Notes: generated by a model from the sequence alone, not told the origin. Counted from the stretch's first letter, positions 1-9,800 are shown. The stretch is DNA of 64,000 bases from an uncultured Bacilli bacterium (GCA_910583745.1 CAJTZC010000006.1:11246-75245); one strand, 5' to 3'. Program-made: numbers and translations.

Positions 1-1
1 A

Positions 2-352
2 TTCTCAGAAATCGAAAAAGCGACCATTCGCCGTCATAGAGATAACCGTATAAAAATGTTGGGATATAGAGTGGGACGGATTTTAGATGAAGAACAGTTG
101 CAATTGTACATCGATGCCGAAGATTTAATGAAAAAATTGAGTCCAAATCAACCAGACCGCGATGCGATAAAGACATGTTTCGCAGATTTAGCCTCTATAG
201 CGGACTTATTATCCAATGAGCTGGATGCGTGTGAAAAAGAATATTTTGATTTAGAGAAAAGAGATATCTTGGCTCAATTAAAAGGTTATATCGACAAATA
301 CACACTGAGCACCGAACAACCTGTCGGAATGCAGAAAGCGTTGACAAAGTAG
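2..352 (+). CDS. 3' part of a hypothetical protein
   Basis: The frame is open from base 2 of the window, so this is the C-terminal 116 residues of a gene that begins upstream. An internal ATG at 56 has no good ribosome binding site and is probably not the start. The visible part is acidic, predicted helical and lacks membrane segments or a recognisable motif. I do not recognise the family. A strong hairpin terminator follows directly, so it is the last gene of its transcript. Confidence 0.6.
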   Translation, partial: FSEIEKATIRRHRDNRIKMLGYRVGRILDEEQLQLYIDAEDLMKKLSPNQPDRDAIKTCFADLASIADLLSNELDACEKEYFDLEKRDILAQLKGYIDKYTLSTEQPVGMQKALTK

Positions 353-366
353 TTTCTTAAACATAT

Positions 367-408
367 AAAAGCAATAAACCAAATCGGCTTATTGCTTTTA
401 ATTTTTTA
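367..408 (+). terminator. Rho-independent terminator
   Basis: An 11-bp perfect stem (arms 367-377 and 389-399) is followed by a T-rich stretch. It ends the transcript of the partial gene at the window start. Confidence 0.8.
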
Positions 409-581
409 AATAGATGAAATAAATGCTACAGGTATATAATAAATAGAAAAAAGCTTAGCTAACCTTTATGGAGCGATATCTATTCAAAATTTAGAAGAAT
501 TAAATAAACCTTTCTACGATGCGATGTTAAGCATTCCCTTTTTTATTTTATGCGGTTTCCTTGAGCTATTCATAATAACAT

Positions 582-609
582 AAAAACGCGCTTTTGCTAA
601 GTGCGTTTT
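582..609 (-). terminator. Terminator of the tRNA-Ile-Leu transcript
   Basis: A roughly 9-bp stem with arms near 582-590 and 601-609, read on the minus strand, runs into TTTTTAT. It lies just downstream of the minus-strand tRNA pair. The interval 410-580 before it holds no gene I can support. Confidence 0.6.
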
Positions 610-644
610 CTATTGTCACTCGAAGTTCGAGTTCAGTATCAATC

Positions 645-728
645 TGGTGCGAGTAACAGGACTTGAACCTGCACGGTATAACCACTAGATCCTAAGTCTA
701 GCGCGTCTGCCAGTTCCGCCATACTCGC
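645..728 (-). tRNA. tRNA-Leu (anticodon TAG)
   Basis: On the minus strand the sequence folds into a class II tRNA with acceptor stem GCGAGTA/TACTCGC, discriminator A and an encoded CCA. The anticodon loop CTTAGGA gives TAG. A variable arm is present, as expected for leucine tRNA. It is the second gene of a two-tRNA transcript, eight bases from the preceding tRNA. Confidence 0.92.
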
Positions 729-736
729 ATTAAAAA

Positions 737-813
737 TGGTGGATCTTGTAGGACTCGAACCTACGACCGCCCGGTTATGAGCCGGATGCTCTAACCAACT
801 GAGCTAAAGATCC
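737..813 (-). tRNA. tRNA with CAT anticodon, probably tRNA-Ile2
   Basis: The acceptor stem GGATCTT/AAGATCC, the D-loop with GCTCAGTTGGTTAGAGC, a TTCGAGTC T-loop and an encoded CCA are all visible. The anticodon is CAT. The body, with GGCTCATAACC in the anticodon arm, resembles the lysidine-modified isoleucine tRNA of Bacillus more than elongator methionine tRNA, so I infer tRNA-Ile2. Elongator tRNA-Met is the alternative. Confidence 0.85.
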
Positions 814-825
814 ATCAACGTATTA

Positions 826-854
826 ATGATATCATTATGTCTCTTTTTAGTCAA
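826..854 (-). promoter_or_regulatory. Sigma-A type promoter of the tRNA-Ile-Leu operon
   Basis: On the minus strand TTGACT (854-849) and TATCAT (831-826) are separated by exactly 17 bases, just upstream of the first tRNA. Confidence 0.75.
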
Positions 855-1031
855 GAGCTTTTTAACGATTTTTCTTTAAGAAGAGCGCCGTATTTTGAGT
901 AGATGCGATGCAAATCAATCCTCGCTTTTCTTTGTAAAAATTTTTTTTCAGCCTCAACCCATGGAAGAAAGGCATAATCTTTCCAAAATTACAAAAGATA
1001 CAATATTTTTTCTGTTTTTTGGGTAAAATAG

Positions 1032-1040
1032 TGTTATAAT
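1032..1040 (+). promoter_or_regulatory. Extended -10 promoter of the deacetylase gene
   Basis: TGTTATAAT is a TG-extended perfect -10 box, 20 bases before the start codon of the next gene. No good -35 box is visible. Confidence 0.5.
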
Positions 1041-1060
1041 GAGAAAGAAGAGGTATCACG

Positions 1061-2302
1061 ATGAGAAGTACATATTTAAGCATATTAAGTAAATATACAT
1101 TTGCACTTATCTTTGCAATGTTTCTAAAAGTTTTAATAATGGACGTTTCCTTTACGAGGAGTTACCAAATAGTAGAGACGACGACGACAAAACCGAGTAT
1201 GACGATTGTAAAATATACGGTAATTCCAGTCGAAGACTCGAATATACCTTTTAATAAACCGTATTTTAACAATCCCAAAATCGACAAATACGTCGACGAC
1301 TATATCTCTAAAAATGCTTGTACAGAGTTAAACTACAATGTCATAGATATCGGTGGGAACAGAATAAGCATCTTCTTAAACTGTGGTACACCATATCATG
1401 TCATCTACAACTATAAGAAAAAAGAAGAGGTAAAATTCGATTCTCTCCTAGACGACAGAGAAGGCTTCATCGCTTCGACAAAGAAACTCCTAGGCTTAAA
1501 GTACCCTAAGTTTGTCGTCGAAGATGCGGATATAGAACATGCAGTCTACAATATCAAACCGAATGAACTAGTGGGATATTATAAGACCAAAGAATATGGT
1601 GACATCGACGTCAAAATTAACTACAACGAAATAATGGATATGCTGAACTACGACATGCACTACGACGATGCCTATGAAAACGAAGTTTATACACTAGACC
1701 GAAATAAAAAGACGATTGCTTTTACTTTTGACGATGGTCCGAGTGATTACGATTTAAAATTGATAGACCTCTTGGTCGACAGCCATTCCAGCGCGACTTT
1801 CTTCGTGGTAGGAAATAGAATAGAGAACTTCCCAAATTCGATTCATAAAATGGTAGAGAAGGGGATGGAAGTTGGGAATCATACGTATAACCATAAATCA
1901 CTGGCTGGTCTTTCTGCAAACGCTATTAAATCTCAAATTACGAAGACGAACGACCTCTTTAGAAATATGACAGGACAGGAGTTAAAATTGCTGAGGCCGT
2001 CCTATGGAGCGGTGAACAAAAAAGTGTTGCTCCAAGTCGGCATGCCCGTCGTTTTATGGAACATAGACACGTTAGACTGGAAGACACGAAATGCCGAAAA
2101 AGTATACGATGAAATTGTAAAGAATGCCGAAGATGGCGACATCGTCTTGATGCACAGTCTATACAAAAGTACCGTGGACGCAGTAGAGAAATCGCTAAAA
2201 GAACTCTACAAAAAGGGCTTCCAAGTCGTCTCAGTGAGTAAACTCGTCGAACTAAAAGGTAGAGAATTGTCGATAGGAAAATCCTATGTCGCCGTTAAAT
2301 AG
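1061..2302 (+). CDS. Membrane-anchored polysaccharide deacetylase (NodB domain)
   Basis: This 413-residue protein has an N-terminal membrane anchor (about residues 10-30), an extracytoplasmic middle domain resembling the DUF4163/RsiV-type domain of PdaC-like proteins, and a C-terminal NodB deacetylase domain. The catalytic motifs are visible: TFDDGPS at 222-228, the metal-binding H274-x3-H278, RPSYG from R312, DTLDW from D336 and LMHS with H365. The last motif is usually LLHD or LLHS. It probably removes N-acetyl groups from peptidoglycan or another cell-surface glycan. It is transcribed alone, with an AAGAGG ribosome binding site. Confidence 0.88.
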   Translation: MRSTYLSILSKYTFALIFAMFLKVLIMDVSFTRSYQIVETTTTKPSMTIVKYTVIPVEDSNIPFNKPYFNNPKIDKYVDDYISKNACTELNYNVIDIGGNRISIFLNCGTPYHVIYNYKKKEEVKFDSLLDDREGFIASTKKLLGLKYPKFVVEDADIEHAVYNIKPNELVGYYKTKEYGDIDVKINYNEIMDMLNYDMHYDDAYENEVYTLDRNKKTIAFTFDDGPSDYDLKLIDLLVDSHSSATFFVVGNRIENFPNSIHKMVEKGMEVGNHTYNHKSLAGLSANAIKSQITKTNDLFRNMTGQELKLLRPSYGAVNKKVLLQVGMPVVLWNIDTLDWKTRNAEKVYDEIVKNAEDGDIVLMHSLYKSTVDAVEKSLKELYKKGFQVVSVSKLVELKGRELSIGKSYVAVK

Positions 2303-2314
2303 CTCAAAAAGTTA

Positions 2315-2343
2315 TTGACTAAAGGAACAAAATTCGGTAAAAT
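2315..2343 (+). promoter_or_regulatory. Promoter of tRNA-Ser
   Basis: TTGACT and TAAAAT are separated by 17 bases and end 16 bases before the tRNA. Confidence 0.7.
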
Positions 2344-2359
2344 GAATATGTTCCTTAAT

Positions 2360-2450
2360 GGAGTAGTACTCAAGAGGCTGAAGAGGCGCCCCTGCTAAGG
2401 GTGTAGGTCGGGAAACTGGCGCGAGAGTTCAAATCTCTCCTACTCCGCCA
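2360..2450 (+). tRNA. tRNA-Ser (anticodon GCT)
   Basis: This is a class II tRNA with acceptor stem GGAGTAG/CTACTCC, discriminator G, encoded CCA, anticodon GCT in the loop CTGCTAA, and a long variable arm. All are typical of serine tRNA reading AGC/AGU. Confidence 0.95.
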
Positions 2451-2466
2451 TTTGGATTATGATAAG

Positions 2467-2499
2467 GTCTTGCAAACAAAATCGTCTGCAAGGCTTTTT
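2467..2499 (+). terminator. Terminator after tRNA-Ser
   Basis: An 8-bp stem GTCTTGCA/TGCAAGGC (one G-T pair) is followed by TTTTTATA. Confidence 0.7.
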
Positions 2500-2528
2500 A
2501 TATTCGAGAATTCTAGAAAAAAATGCTG

Positions 2529-2557
2529 TTGACATTTTAAAATTTGTAGTATAGAAT
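2529..2557 (+). promoter_or_regulatory. Promoter of the methyltransferase gene
   Basis: TTGACA and TAGAAT are separated by 17 bases, 27 bases before the start codon. Confidence 0.75.
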
Positions 2558-2584
2558 ATTCCCTACAAAAAGGGGGGGAAAATC

Positions 2585-3232
2585 ATGGAAGATGGATGGT
2601 TCACAGTCGAATACACACCACGAGAAAAATTAGAAGAGCTTATTGCACTGAATGGGGTAAAAAGAAGAAATGAAGAGAGAATAAACGGAGCGAGAAGTTT
2701 TACAAATTTTATCAGCGAAATGTATCCAAATGCACACAAAATATTGGATGTAGGGGTAGGTCCTGGTAATACGAGCATTTTTCTTAAAAATAAAGGTTAC
2801 GATGTGACCGCGATGGATAGATACGATTCTGTCGCGTCGATAGGCATCACTTATGGGGATGGCACGACAGAAGAGCGTTTTTATCAGAATGCCGATTTTG
2901 GTTACAAGAAGAAATTGACCGACCTCGGAATCGAGTTTAAAGAAGAATATTTTACACTTGATACAGATATTAGAGAGTACGACCTCGTAATAGGTCTGCA
3001 CGCATGTGGAGCGAATGAATTGATAGTGCGAAGATGCTTACAAGAAAAAAAAGAATTCGTCATCACACCATGTGAAATACGAAACAGCATGACCAATCGA
3101 GGCTTTCTTAATCGAGCAAGTTATATTGCCTACTTAAAAAGATTAAGCGCAGAAATAAAAAGCATCGACTTGCCTATAAATGTTCCTAGTCGAGAAGAAC
3201 CTTGGGGGAAAACCCTTTATTTAAAAAAATAA
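2585..3232 (+). CDS. Class I SAM-dependent methyltransferase
   Basis: The 215-residue protein carries the glycine-rich SAM-binding motif DVGVGPG near residue 57, followed by the acidic residue of strand 2 in TAMDRY. A GLHACG segment and a TPCEI segment in the second half recall the small Rossmann methyltransferases of the Methyltransf_32 type. The substrate cannot be told; RNA or a small molecule are possible. A strong GGGGGGG ribosome binding site precedes the ATG. It is transcribed alone and converges on def, sharing a terminator with it. Confidence 0.7.
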   Translation: MEDGWFTVEYTPREKLEELIALNGVKRRNEERINGARSFTNFISEMYPNAHKILDVGVGPGNTSIFLKNKGYDVTAMDRYDSVASIGITYGDGTTEERFYQNADFGYKKKLTDLGIEFKEEYFTLDTDIREYDLVIGLHACGANELIVRRCLQEKKEFVITPCEIRNSMTNRGFLNRASYIAYLKRLSAEIKSIDLPINVPSREEPWGKTLYLKK

Positions 3233-3254
3233 CTGTCGGCCACAGACGACAGTT
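3231..3254 (-). terminator. Bidirectional terminator between methyltransferase gene and def
   Basis: A perfect 8-bp stem AACTGTCG/CGACAGTT lies between convergent genes. The minus-strand side has the longer T tract, so it mainly serves def. Confidence 0.75.
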
Positions 3255-3812
3255 TTAAATTGGTCTCATAGTATCTCGCCCGCGATAAGGATTGTTTTTA
3301 TCTATTTTATCGACGAACAATACACCATTTAAATGGTCTAATTCGTGCTGAAAGGCGACAGACAAATCTTCTCTTAAACGATACGTATGCACCTCGCCAT
3401 TCAAATCTTGTGCTTCGACTTTAATTCTAGCATATCTAGGGACGATGCCATCGACAGGGCGGTTGACGGAAAGGCAGCCTTCCCCCTCTTCGACATAGAT
3501 GCGTTCCTCGCTGTAACTGATTATTTTAGGATTGATAGCGACGTATCTTTCAAAAATGCCATCTTCGATTTCATTGACGACGACGAATATGCGTTTAGGT
3601 ACACCTAGCTGGATAAAAGCGAGTCCCATGCCAGGACGGAGATTGTACTTTTCAGAGTATTCCTCGATTTGACTCATCTCCAAATATTTCAACGCATCTT
3701 CGACCATCTTTTTGTCTTTTTCTGAAAGTGGAAAAACGACTTCTTTGCTCACAGTCCGAAGCATCTTGTTCTGTTCATCTAATATTCTCAATTTTGGTAA
3801 CATGTACTTCAC
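3255..3812 (-). CDS. def: Peptide deformylase
   Basis: The 185-residue protein has all three deformylase motifs: GMGLAFIQ (61-68), EGCLSV with the metal-binding Cys113, and HELDH at 156-160, which supplies the other two metal ligands and the catalytic Glu157. It removes the formyl group from the N-terminal methionine of new proteins in the cytosol. The length fits the Gram-positive type 2 enzymes. An AGGGGTG ribosome binding site and a 17-bp-spaced promoter lie upstream. fmt is not its neighbour here. Confidence 0.95.
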   Translation of the reverse strand: MKYMLPKLRILDEQNKMLRTVSKEVVFPLSEKDKKMVEDALKYLEMSQIEEYSEKYNLRPGMGLAFIQLGVPKRIFVVVNEIEDGIFERYVAINPKIISYSEERIYVEEGEGCLSVNRPVDGIVPRYARIKVEAQDLNGEVHTYRLREDLSVAFQHELDHLNGVLFVDKIDKNNPYRGRDTMRPI

Positions 3813-3828
3813 CCCTTAAACAAAAAAT

Positions 3829-3857
3829 ATAATATCAAATTATAGCGAAAATTGCAA
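3829..3857 (-). promoter_or_regulatory. Promoter of def
   Basis: On the minus strand TTGCAA and TATTAT are separated by 17 bases, upstream of the def ribosome binding site. Confidence 0.5.
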
Positions 3858-3910
3858 ATTTACTTAACAAAAACAGAAAAAAATGATAAACTTTAGATGG
3901 TGATAAATAG

Positions 3911-4882
3911 GTGGCTACAAAAAAGAAGATAAGACTTAAGAAAAAATTTAAAAAGAGACTGAAACGATTATTTTTACTTCTAGTGATTTCTTTATTATGC
4001 GTTTTTGGCGGAATGAAAATATACGAAAATGTAAAATATCGAAATACCGAAGAATACAAATTCATCGAAAAAGGTTACGAGCCATCGACCTTTAAACTGA
4101 TAACAGAAAAATGTAGTGACGAACACAAAGCATTTCTTTTAAACGAAGATAAAATCGACTATATAAAATATATCCTCGGGGATAAGTATTATATAGACAA
4201 AAACTTTGAAGCCTATCTCGAATTTTATGAGTCGAACAGCAAGTACACCTTCGAGGATGTCATCGCTCTTGTCAATGTCGGAGCGACCAAACCTTGGTAC
4301 GAGGGAGTAAAGACGACCGACACGATGGATAAGTATGCTGTTCTCGTCAACAAATTTCATGTCTTACCCGAAGCTTACGAGGTGGGAACCATCAAGACCT
4401 TTTCGAGCACCTATGCCTATGGGACTGTAAAAGCCGAAGAGACTTGCTACAATGCTTTCATCGAGATGGCCAAATCCGCAAAAGAAGACGACATCACTTT
4501 GATACTCACGTCTGGGTACCGGACGAGAGAGAGCCAAACGAGTATATATGACGATATGAAAAACTCCAAAGGAGCAGACTATGCAGACCAATACGCCGCG
4601 CGACCAGGTTCGAGTGAGCACGAGACGGGATTGGCCCTCGATATTTTGACTTACAATGCGTATACAGAGACGTTTAAGACGACCAAAGCTTACGAATGGC
4701 TTCACGCTCATGCACATGAGTTTGGCTTTATTGAGAGATACGAAGAGGGGAAAGAGTACTTAACTGGATACAGTGCCGAATCTTGGCATTATCGGTACAT
4801 CGGAGTCGACCTCGCCAAAAAAGTGAAAGAAGAAGGAATAACTTACGATGAATACTATGCCTTCTATATGGCCTCACAATGA
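3911..4882 (+). CDS. D-Ala-D-Ala carboxypeptidase, VanY type (peptidase M15B)
   Basis: The 323-residue protein starts at a GTG. It has a very basic N-terminus, one membrane anchor (about 19-35) and a C-terminal zinc peptidase domain. The M15 signature is clear: SGYRT, the SEHETGLALD motif with zinc ligands His237 and Asp244, and WHYR with His293. It should trim the terminal D-alanine from peptidoglycan stems outside the membrane. Its ATGA stop-start overlap with the next gene shows translational coupling to a DNA glycosylase, an unrelated function. Confidence 0.88.
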   Translation: MATKKKIRLKKKFKKRLKRLFLLLVISLLCVFGGMKIYENVKYRNTEEYKFIEKGYEPSTFKLITEKCSDEHKAFLLNEDKIDYIKYILGDKYYIDKNFEAYLEFYESNSKYTFEDVIALVNVGATKPWYEGVKTTDTMDKYAVLVNKFHVLPEAYEVGTIKTFSSTYAYGTVKAEETCYNAFIEMAKSAKEDDITLILTSGYRTRESQTSIYDDMKNSKGADYADQYAARPGSSEHETGLALDILTYNAYTETFKTTKAYEWLHAHAHEFGFIERYEEGKEYLTGYSAESWHYRYIGVDLAKKVKEEGITYDEYYAFYMASQ

Positions 4883-5361
4883 GAGTCGAACATACACTCG
4901 AACCCGTCTTCGATAAAGAGAGCCGAACCCTCATTTTAGGTTCTATGCCAAGTGTAAAATCGCGAGAAGTGGGAAAATACTACGGTCACAAGACGAACCG
5001 ATTTTGGCAAATCATGTCCAAGCTTTACGAGGAAGACATCGACGATTGGAAGGCGTTCATTCTGAGACACCATCTAGCACTTTGGGACGTCATCGCCTCA
5101 TGTGAAATAGAGGGGTCCAGTGACAGTTCGATTAAGAAAGTCGTCCCGAATGACATTGCCACAATCATCGACCATGCAGACATCAAAAACATCGTGCTGT
5201 TAGGGAAGACAGCTTACAATCTATACAATAAATATCTTTTTGAAAAAGTAAAGAGGGAAGGCATCGTTCTTCCTAGTCCATCGAGTGCAAATGCGACTTA
5301 TTCCTTAGACGATTTGGTCCGAGAATACCAGATAATAAAAGATAAAACAGAAAACAGTTAA
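4879..5361 (+). CDS. Hypoxanthine-DNA glycosylase family protein (UDG family 6)
   Basis: The 160-residue protein matches the small uracil/hypoxanthine DNA glycosylase fold. It shows ILGSMPS near the N-terminus, YYGHKTNRFW as the family-typical second motif, LWDVI, and a C-terminal LPSPSSAN motif. This pattern is that of the DNA-deoxyinosine glycosylase group, which removes hypoxanthine arising from adenine deamination. The start overlaps the stop of the carboxypeptidase gene by four bases. A strong terminator follows. Confidence 0.8.
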   Translation: MRVEHTLEPVFDKESRTLILGSMPSVKSREVGKYYGHKTNRFWQIMSKLYEEDIDDWKAFILRHHLALWDVIASCEIEGSSDSSIKKVVPNDIATIIDHADIKNIVLLGKTAYNLYNKYLFEKVKREGIVLPSPSSANATYSLDDLVREYQIIKDKTENS

Positions 5362-5362
5362 T

Positions 5363-5401
5363 AAAAAAGATTGCGTTCCAATAGGTTTTGCAATCTTTTT
5401 T
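5363..5401 (+). terminator. Bidirectional terminator
   Basis: A perfect 12-bp stem AAAAAAGATTGC/GCAATCTTTTTT lies between the convergent glycosylase and ATP-grasp genes. Confidence 0.85.
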
Positions 5402-5409
5402 CAATGGTT

Positions 5410-6639
5410 TCACTTTTTCTCGATATAATATTTTGGATAATAGTGAATCTTTCTAGCATATTGAAGATTTACGATAAAACGTCTTTTCAAAGCGTTGTCT
5501 TTTTCGTATTTTAAAGTATGAAAGATAGCTTTTTTCGCTTTTAAATCTTTTACCTTTTTTAAGATGTCTTCATTCTTTACGTACTTTTTCAACAGCATCA
5601 TAGGCACGTTGAGCCAGAGCACTTCTTTTTCGTTGCCGATGTGTTCTTTTAAATTGTTCTCGACCAAATCCTCTACGAACGCTCGTTGAATAGAGGCACC
5701 TGCACAGGTTGTCACATAAGAACTTCTGCCAGGTCTAGGATTGATTTCAAAAAGATAATATTCCTCGGTTTTTTCGTCGATTTTGATATCGAAATTGGCA
5801 GCGCCAGTAAATTTTATATCTTCCAAAAAAGCTTTGATTTGATTCATGATGGGAACGACACCTTCAATAGAAATGATTGCAGCGTAATTTCCGAACGTAG
5901 AAGGGTGGTATTCCTCCAAGATAGGTTGGTTTAAGGACATCACCTTGACTTTTCCCGTCTTATCCGAATAGACATTCAAAACCCGCATGTTGCTGTCATC
6001 GCCCTGTACGAACTTTTGGACGAGCAGTTCTCCCTGGTAAGAAGAATCGTAAATGGCCTCGATTTTGTGAACCAATTTGTCAAAACTGTCGATAAAATAC
6101 ACTTTTTCTTTTTCAGGAAAAGAAGCATGTAAATATTCGATCGAATTGGAATTGTTCGGTTTTAATATTAAAGGATAATCGAAATCGATCGTTTTTACTT
6201 TTTCCTTATAATCGCCTGGTTTTAATGTGACAGTTTTAGGATAGGGCAAATCGTACTTTTCGCACATTTTATAAAAGCTGATTTTATCGTTAAATTCCTT
6301 CAATCGGTCGTAATCGATAAAGACATTTTCATAATCGGTGAGTTCCGCCTTCGCTCTCGAACAGACTTCCATATAATAGTCAGAACACGGAACGATGAAA
6401 ACCTTCTCGTATTCCTTTTTCAGTTTTTTTCCCAAATCGACGAGCGTTTCTACAAAATGTTGATAATCGTGCAACTTCGCATCGATGATGACGTCGATGA
6501 TTTTCGAGTTTTTACAGACTTCCAAAAGAGTAGTCGTGAGAGCAATAGGAACGATACCATGCTCCTTATGGAGATACCTCGCGAAGCCGTAGGTGTTCTC
6601 GTCGCACCCCAAAATCACTGCCATAAATTCTTTTTTCAA
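5410..6639 (-). CDS. ATP-grasp ligase, D-aspartate ligase (Asl)-like
   Basis: At 409 residues this protein aligns by eye with the D-aspartate ligase of Enterococcus faecium. Shared segments include CEKYDLPYPKT, the QGDDSNMRVLN motif, FTGAANFD and FEINPRPGRSS. These ATP-grasp enzymes attach D-aspartate to the lysine side chain of the peptidoglycan stem, giving a D-Asp/D-Asn cross-bridge. Function by homology is likely but substrate specificity is inferred. The start is TTG with AGGTGA six bases upstream. No aspartate racemase lies nearby. Confidence 0.75.
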   Translation of the reverse strand: MKKEFMAVILGCDENTYGFARYLHKEHGIVPIALTTTLLEVCKNSKIIDVIIDAKLHDYQHFVETLVDLGKKLKKEYEKVFIVPCSDYYMEVCSRAKAELTDYENVFIDYDRLKEFNDKISFYKMCEKYDLPYPKTVTLKPGDYKEKVKTIDFDYPLILKPNNSNSIEYLHASFPEKEKVYFIDSFDKLVHKIEAIYDSSYQGELLVQKFVQGDDSNMRVLNVYSDKTGKVKVMSLNQPILEEYHPSTFGNYAAIISIEGVVPIMNQIKAFLEDIKFTGAANFDIKIDEKTEEYYLFEINPRPGRSSYVTTCAGASIQRAFVEDLVENNLKEHIGNEKEVLWLNVPMMLLKKYVKNEDILKKVKDLKAKKAIFHTLKYEKDNALKRRFIVNLQYARKIHYYPKYYIEKK

Positions 6640-6657
6640 AATAAATCACCTAAAAAA

Positions 6658-6685
6658 ATTATACTACAAAAATTCATAAAGTCAA
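6658..6685 (-). promoter_or_regulatory. Promoter of the Asl-like gene
   Basis: On the minus strand TTGACT and a perfect TATAAT are separated by 16 bases, just before the ribosome binding site. Confidence 0.7.
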
Positions 6686-6833
6686 AAAAACAGATGTACA
6701 GTTTTACAAAACAAAAAATTGACAATTCCCTGAGACAAAATGGATAAAAAAACAAAGCCTTAAAACATCTGTTCGTGAGGCAAAAAAAGTTAGTCAATTT
6801 GCGTAAAATACTATTCCATTTTAAAGATAATTT

Positions 6834-6842
6834 TGCTACAAT
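6834..6842 (+). promoter_or_regulatory. Extended -10 promoter of polC
   Basis: TGCTACAAT is a TG-extended -10 box 35 bases before the polC start. The rest of 6690-6830 shows only a weak GCCTT/GAGGC hairpin and no gene. Confidence 0.4.
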
Positions 6843-6877
6843 TAACTTGTGTAAAAAATAGAAAGAAGTGAAGTTTT

Positions 6878-9800
6878 ATGGCAGGGGCATTGGATAGGTT
6901 TTTAGAGAAAGTAAACTTCACAGAGACGGAGCCTTTTAAAGAGACGGATGTCAAAAAAGTGGTGGCCCACAAACTCGACAGTACGTGGACGATTTATATT
7001 GCCAATCCGCGCCCTTTGGATGTCGAAGTCATTTCAAAACTGAAAGGCGTCTGCAAAGAGGGCTTCGAAAACGTAAAGAGAGTCGACATCGAGGTCGAAA
7101 ATAGTTCCTTCACTGATGCCGATACACTTTCCTATATAAAATACTACTTGGGAATTTTGAGTACCAAGAGCCCAGCCTTAAAGAGCTTAAAGGGAAACGA
7201 TATTACTGTAAAAAACAATCTTATCAAAATCGAAGTGACAAACCAGGTAGAGGAGAACCTCATAACATCAAAAAAAGATAAGATTTTAAATTGGTTTACA
7301 AAGATGGGTTTCCAAGGTTTAGCGATAGAGACGATTACGAACGACGAGAAACGTAGACGTGTAAAAGAAGAGATTAAAAATGCGAAAGCCAAAGTGGAAG
7401 AACTCGTAAAGAAACCGACGATTGCCTACGAAGAGAAGAAAAGTGCTCCCGTTTTAGAGATAAAGGGAACAGCTCTCTTCGGCGTACCGTTTGACGACGC
7501 GAAAATCGTACCGATAAACGCCATCACAGAACCGAAACGAGGCACCTGCATCTGTGCTTATATCACCGACATTCGTGCCATCGAATCGCAACGTTCGGAA
7601 TACAAAATCTTTACAATCAAAGTGAGCGACGGAACGACACCGTTCACGTGCAAACTCTTTACTACCGATGTAAACGTCTACCAATTTCTACTCAAAAATT
7701 TAAAAGAGAACAATTGGTACAAATTCAAAGGAAGTGTCCAAGACGATTCCTATTCGCATTCGCTCGTGCTGACGATAAGGAGCATCATGGAATGCGACGA
7801 AAAATCGATGTTAAAGCCGAACGAAGCACCAAAAACGGCAGAAGTAGATTTTGTCGATTACGGCTTCGTTCCTGAATACATTCCCGAGGAAGAGGATTAC
7901 GAAAACTACAGTGACGCTGGCTTCTTCGCCTTCGACGACGAAGTTCCTATCCCTGAATACGACTTTATCGACGTCGACAATGCGCTTCCCAATACTTTTA
8001 GAGCTCCGACTCCAAAGGAAGAACCTGCGAAAGTAGAAGAATCTATTCCTAATAATAAAGAAGAAGTAGAATCGACATCGGCACCTGTAACGCCACCCTC
8101 TGTAGTACCAGAGCTACAAAAACCAGAACCACCAGTAGAAGCACAAAAATCATCTCCTGTGACAAACGAAAGTGCAGACAATAAAATTCTCTATGGTTCG
8201 AACATAAACGGTGTAACGATGGAGATGCGCAATGTCGTCGCTCCCGTCAATTCCTGCATCTTCGAATGCAAAATCTTTGCCGTAGACCTGTTCGAATCGA
8301 GCAAGAACAACTTCAAAATTGTTACCCTAAAAATCACAGATAAGACCGATTCTTACTTGGCGAAAATTTTCACAAAAGATAACGACGAATACAAAAAACT
8401 CACCAAAAATTTCAAGAAAGGCATCTGGATAAAAGTAGAAGGGCAAATTAAATACGACGAATACGCCAAAGATTTGGTCATGAACATCCGAAATGCCGTC
8501 GAAATTCCGAGCAAAGACGTCGTCCTCACCGACGATGCCGAAACGAAACGTGTAGAATTGCACAGCCATACGATGATGAGCCAAATGGACGGCGTCATGG
8601 ACGTCCAGAAGTATTTGGGAGAACTCAAAAGAATGGGATACAAAGCCGTCGCCATTACGGACCACAACGGGGCACAGAGCTTCCCAGACGCTTTCCATAA
8701 AGTGAACGACTTTAATAAAGGAGTAGAGGACCCTGACAAACGCTTTAAGGTGCTCTACGGTACAGAACTTACGATGATAGAAGACTCTGTTCAAATCGTC
8801 ATACGGCCTTTGGACATGCCATCTCTCGATGCGACATACTGCGTCTTCGACTTGGAGACGACTGGTTTCAATGCAGGCGGTGGAGATACGATTATCGAAA
8901 TAGGAGCGGTGCTCATCAAAAACGGCGAAATCATCGAGAGATTCGACGAACTCATCGACCCGGGGCGACCACTTCCTAAAAGGATTACAGAAGTCACTTC
9001 GATAACCGATGCGATGCTCAAAGGAAAAGGCAACGAAGAAAACGCAGTCAAGCGCTTCCTCGAATTTGCCAAAGATTATCCTTTGGTAGCGCACAACGCG
9101 AAGTTCGACGTCTCCTTCATCGAGATGGCCTTCAAAAAATACAACCTAGGCGAATTCAAGAGTTGCATCATCGATACCCTCGAACTCTCGAGAGCTCTCG
9201 ATAACGGCTTCGCTAAACACAGTCTGAGTGCCATCGTCAAGCGCTACAATGTCGAATGGGACGAGACACAACACCACAGAGGTGACTACGATGCCGAAGG
9301 AACGGCCTACGTCTTAGACAAGATGGTCAAAAAGATGTACAACCAAAACATCGAAAACATCAAAGACTTCAATTCCTTGGTATCGAGTGACGAAATATAT
9401 AAATACGGACGGAGCTACCATATCAATCTGCTCGTCCAAAACAAAACAGGTCTCAAAAACTTGTTCAAACTCATCAGCCTTGCAAATACAAAATATTTGT
9501 ACAAAACTCCGAGAATTTTGAGAAGCGAAGTCGCAGCACATCGAGAAGGACTTCTCGTCGGAAGTGGTTGCTACGAAAGTGAGATTTTCACACAGGCAAA
9601 GCGACTTTCCGATGAAGAATTGGCCAACTTGATTCAGTTCTACGACTACGTAGAAGTACAGCCACCTGAAGTGTATGGACACTTGATACAGATGGACGAA
9701 TTCTACAACACCCTCGATTTACAAAATCACATCAAAAAGATCATAGAGTGTACGAAAAATACAGGAAAGTTCATCGTCGCGACAGGAGACGTCCATCATT

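Noticed and set aside
440..580. A short open stretch ending in a hydrophobic tail (GAISIQNLEELNKPFYDAM and onwards)
   Set aside because: It has no ATG, GTG or TTG start, no ribosome binding site and no promoter. At most it is a gene remnant.
862..1083. Minus-strand open frame of 73 codons upstream of the deacetylase gene
   Set aside because: It covers the divergent promoter region, has no ribosome binding site and reads as translated AT-rich noncoding DNA.
8327..9094. Long minus-strand open frames inside polC
   Set aside because: They are shadows produced by the GAC/GTC-rich codon use of polC, without starts, promoters or protein-like composition.
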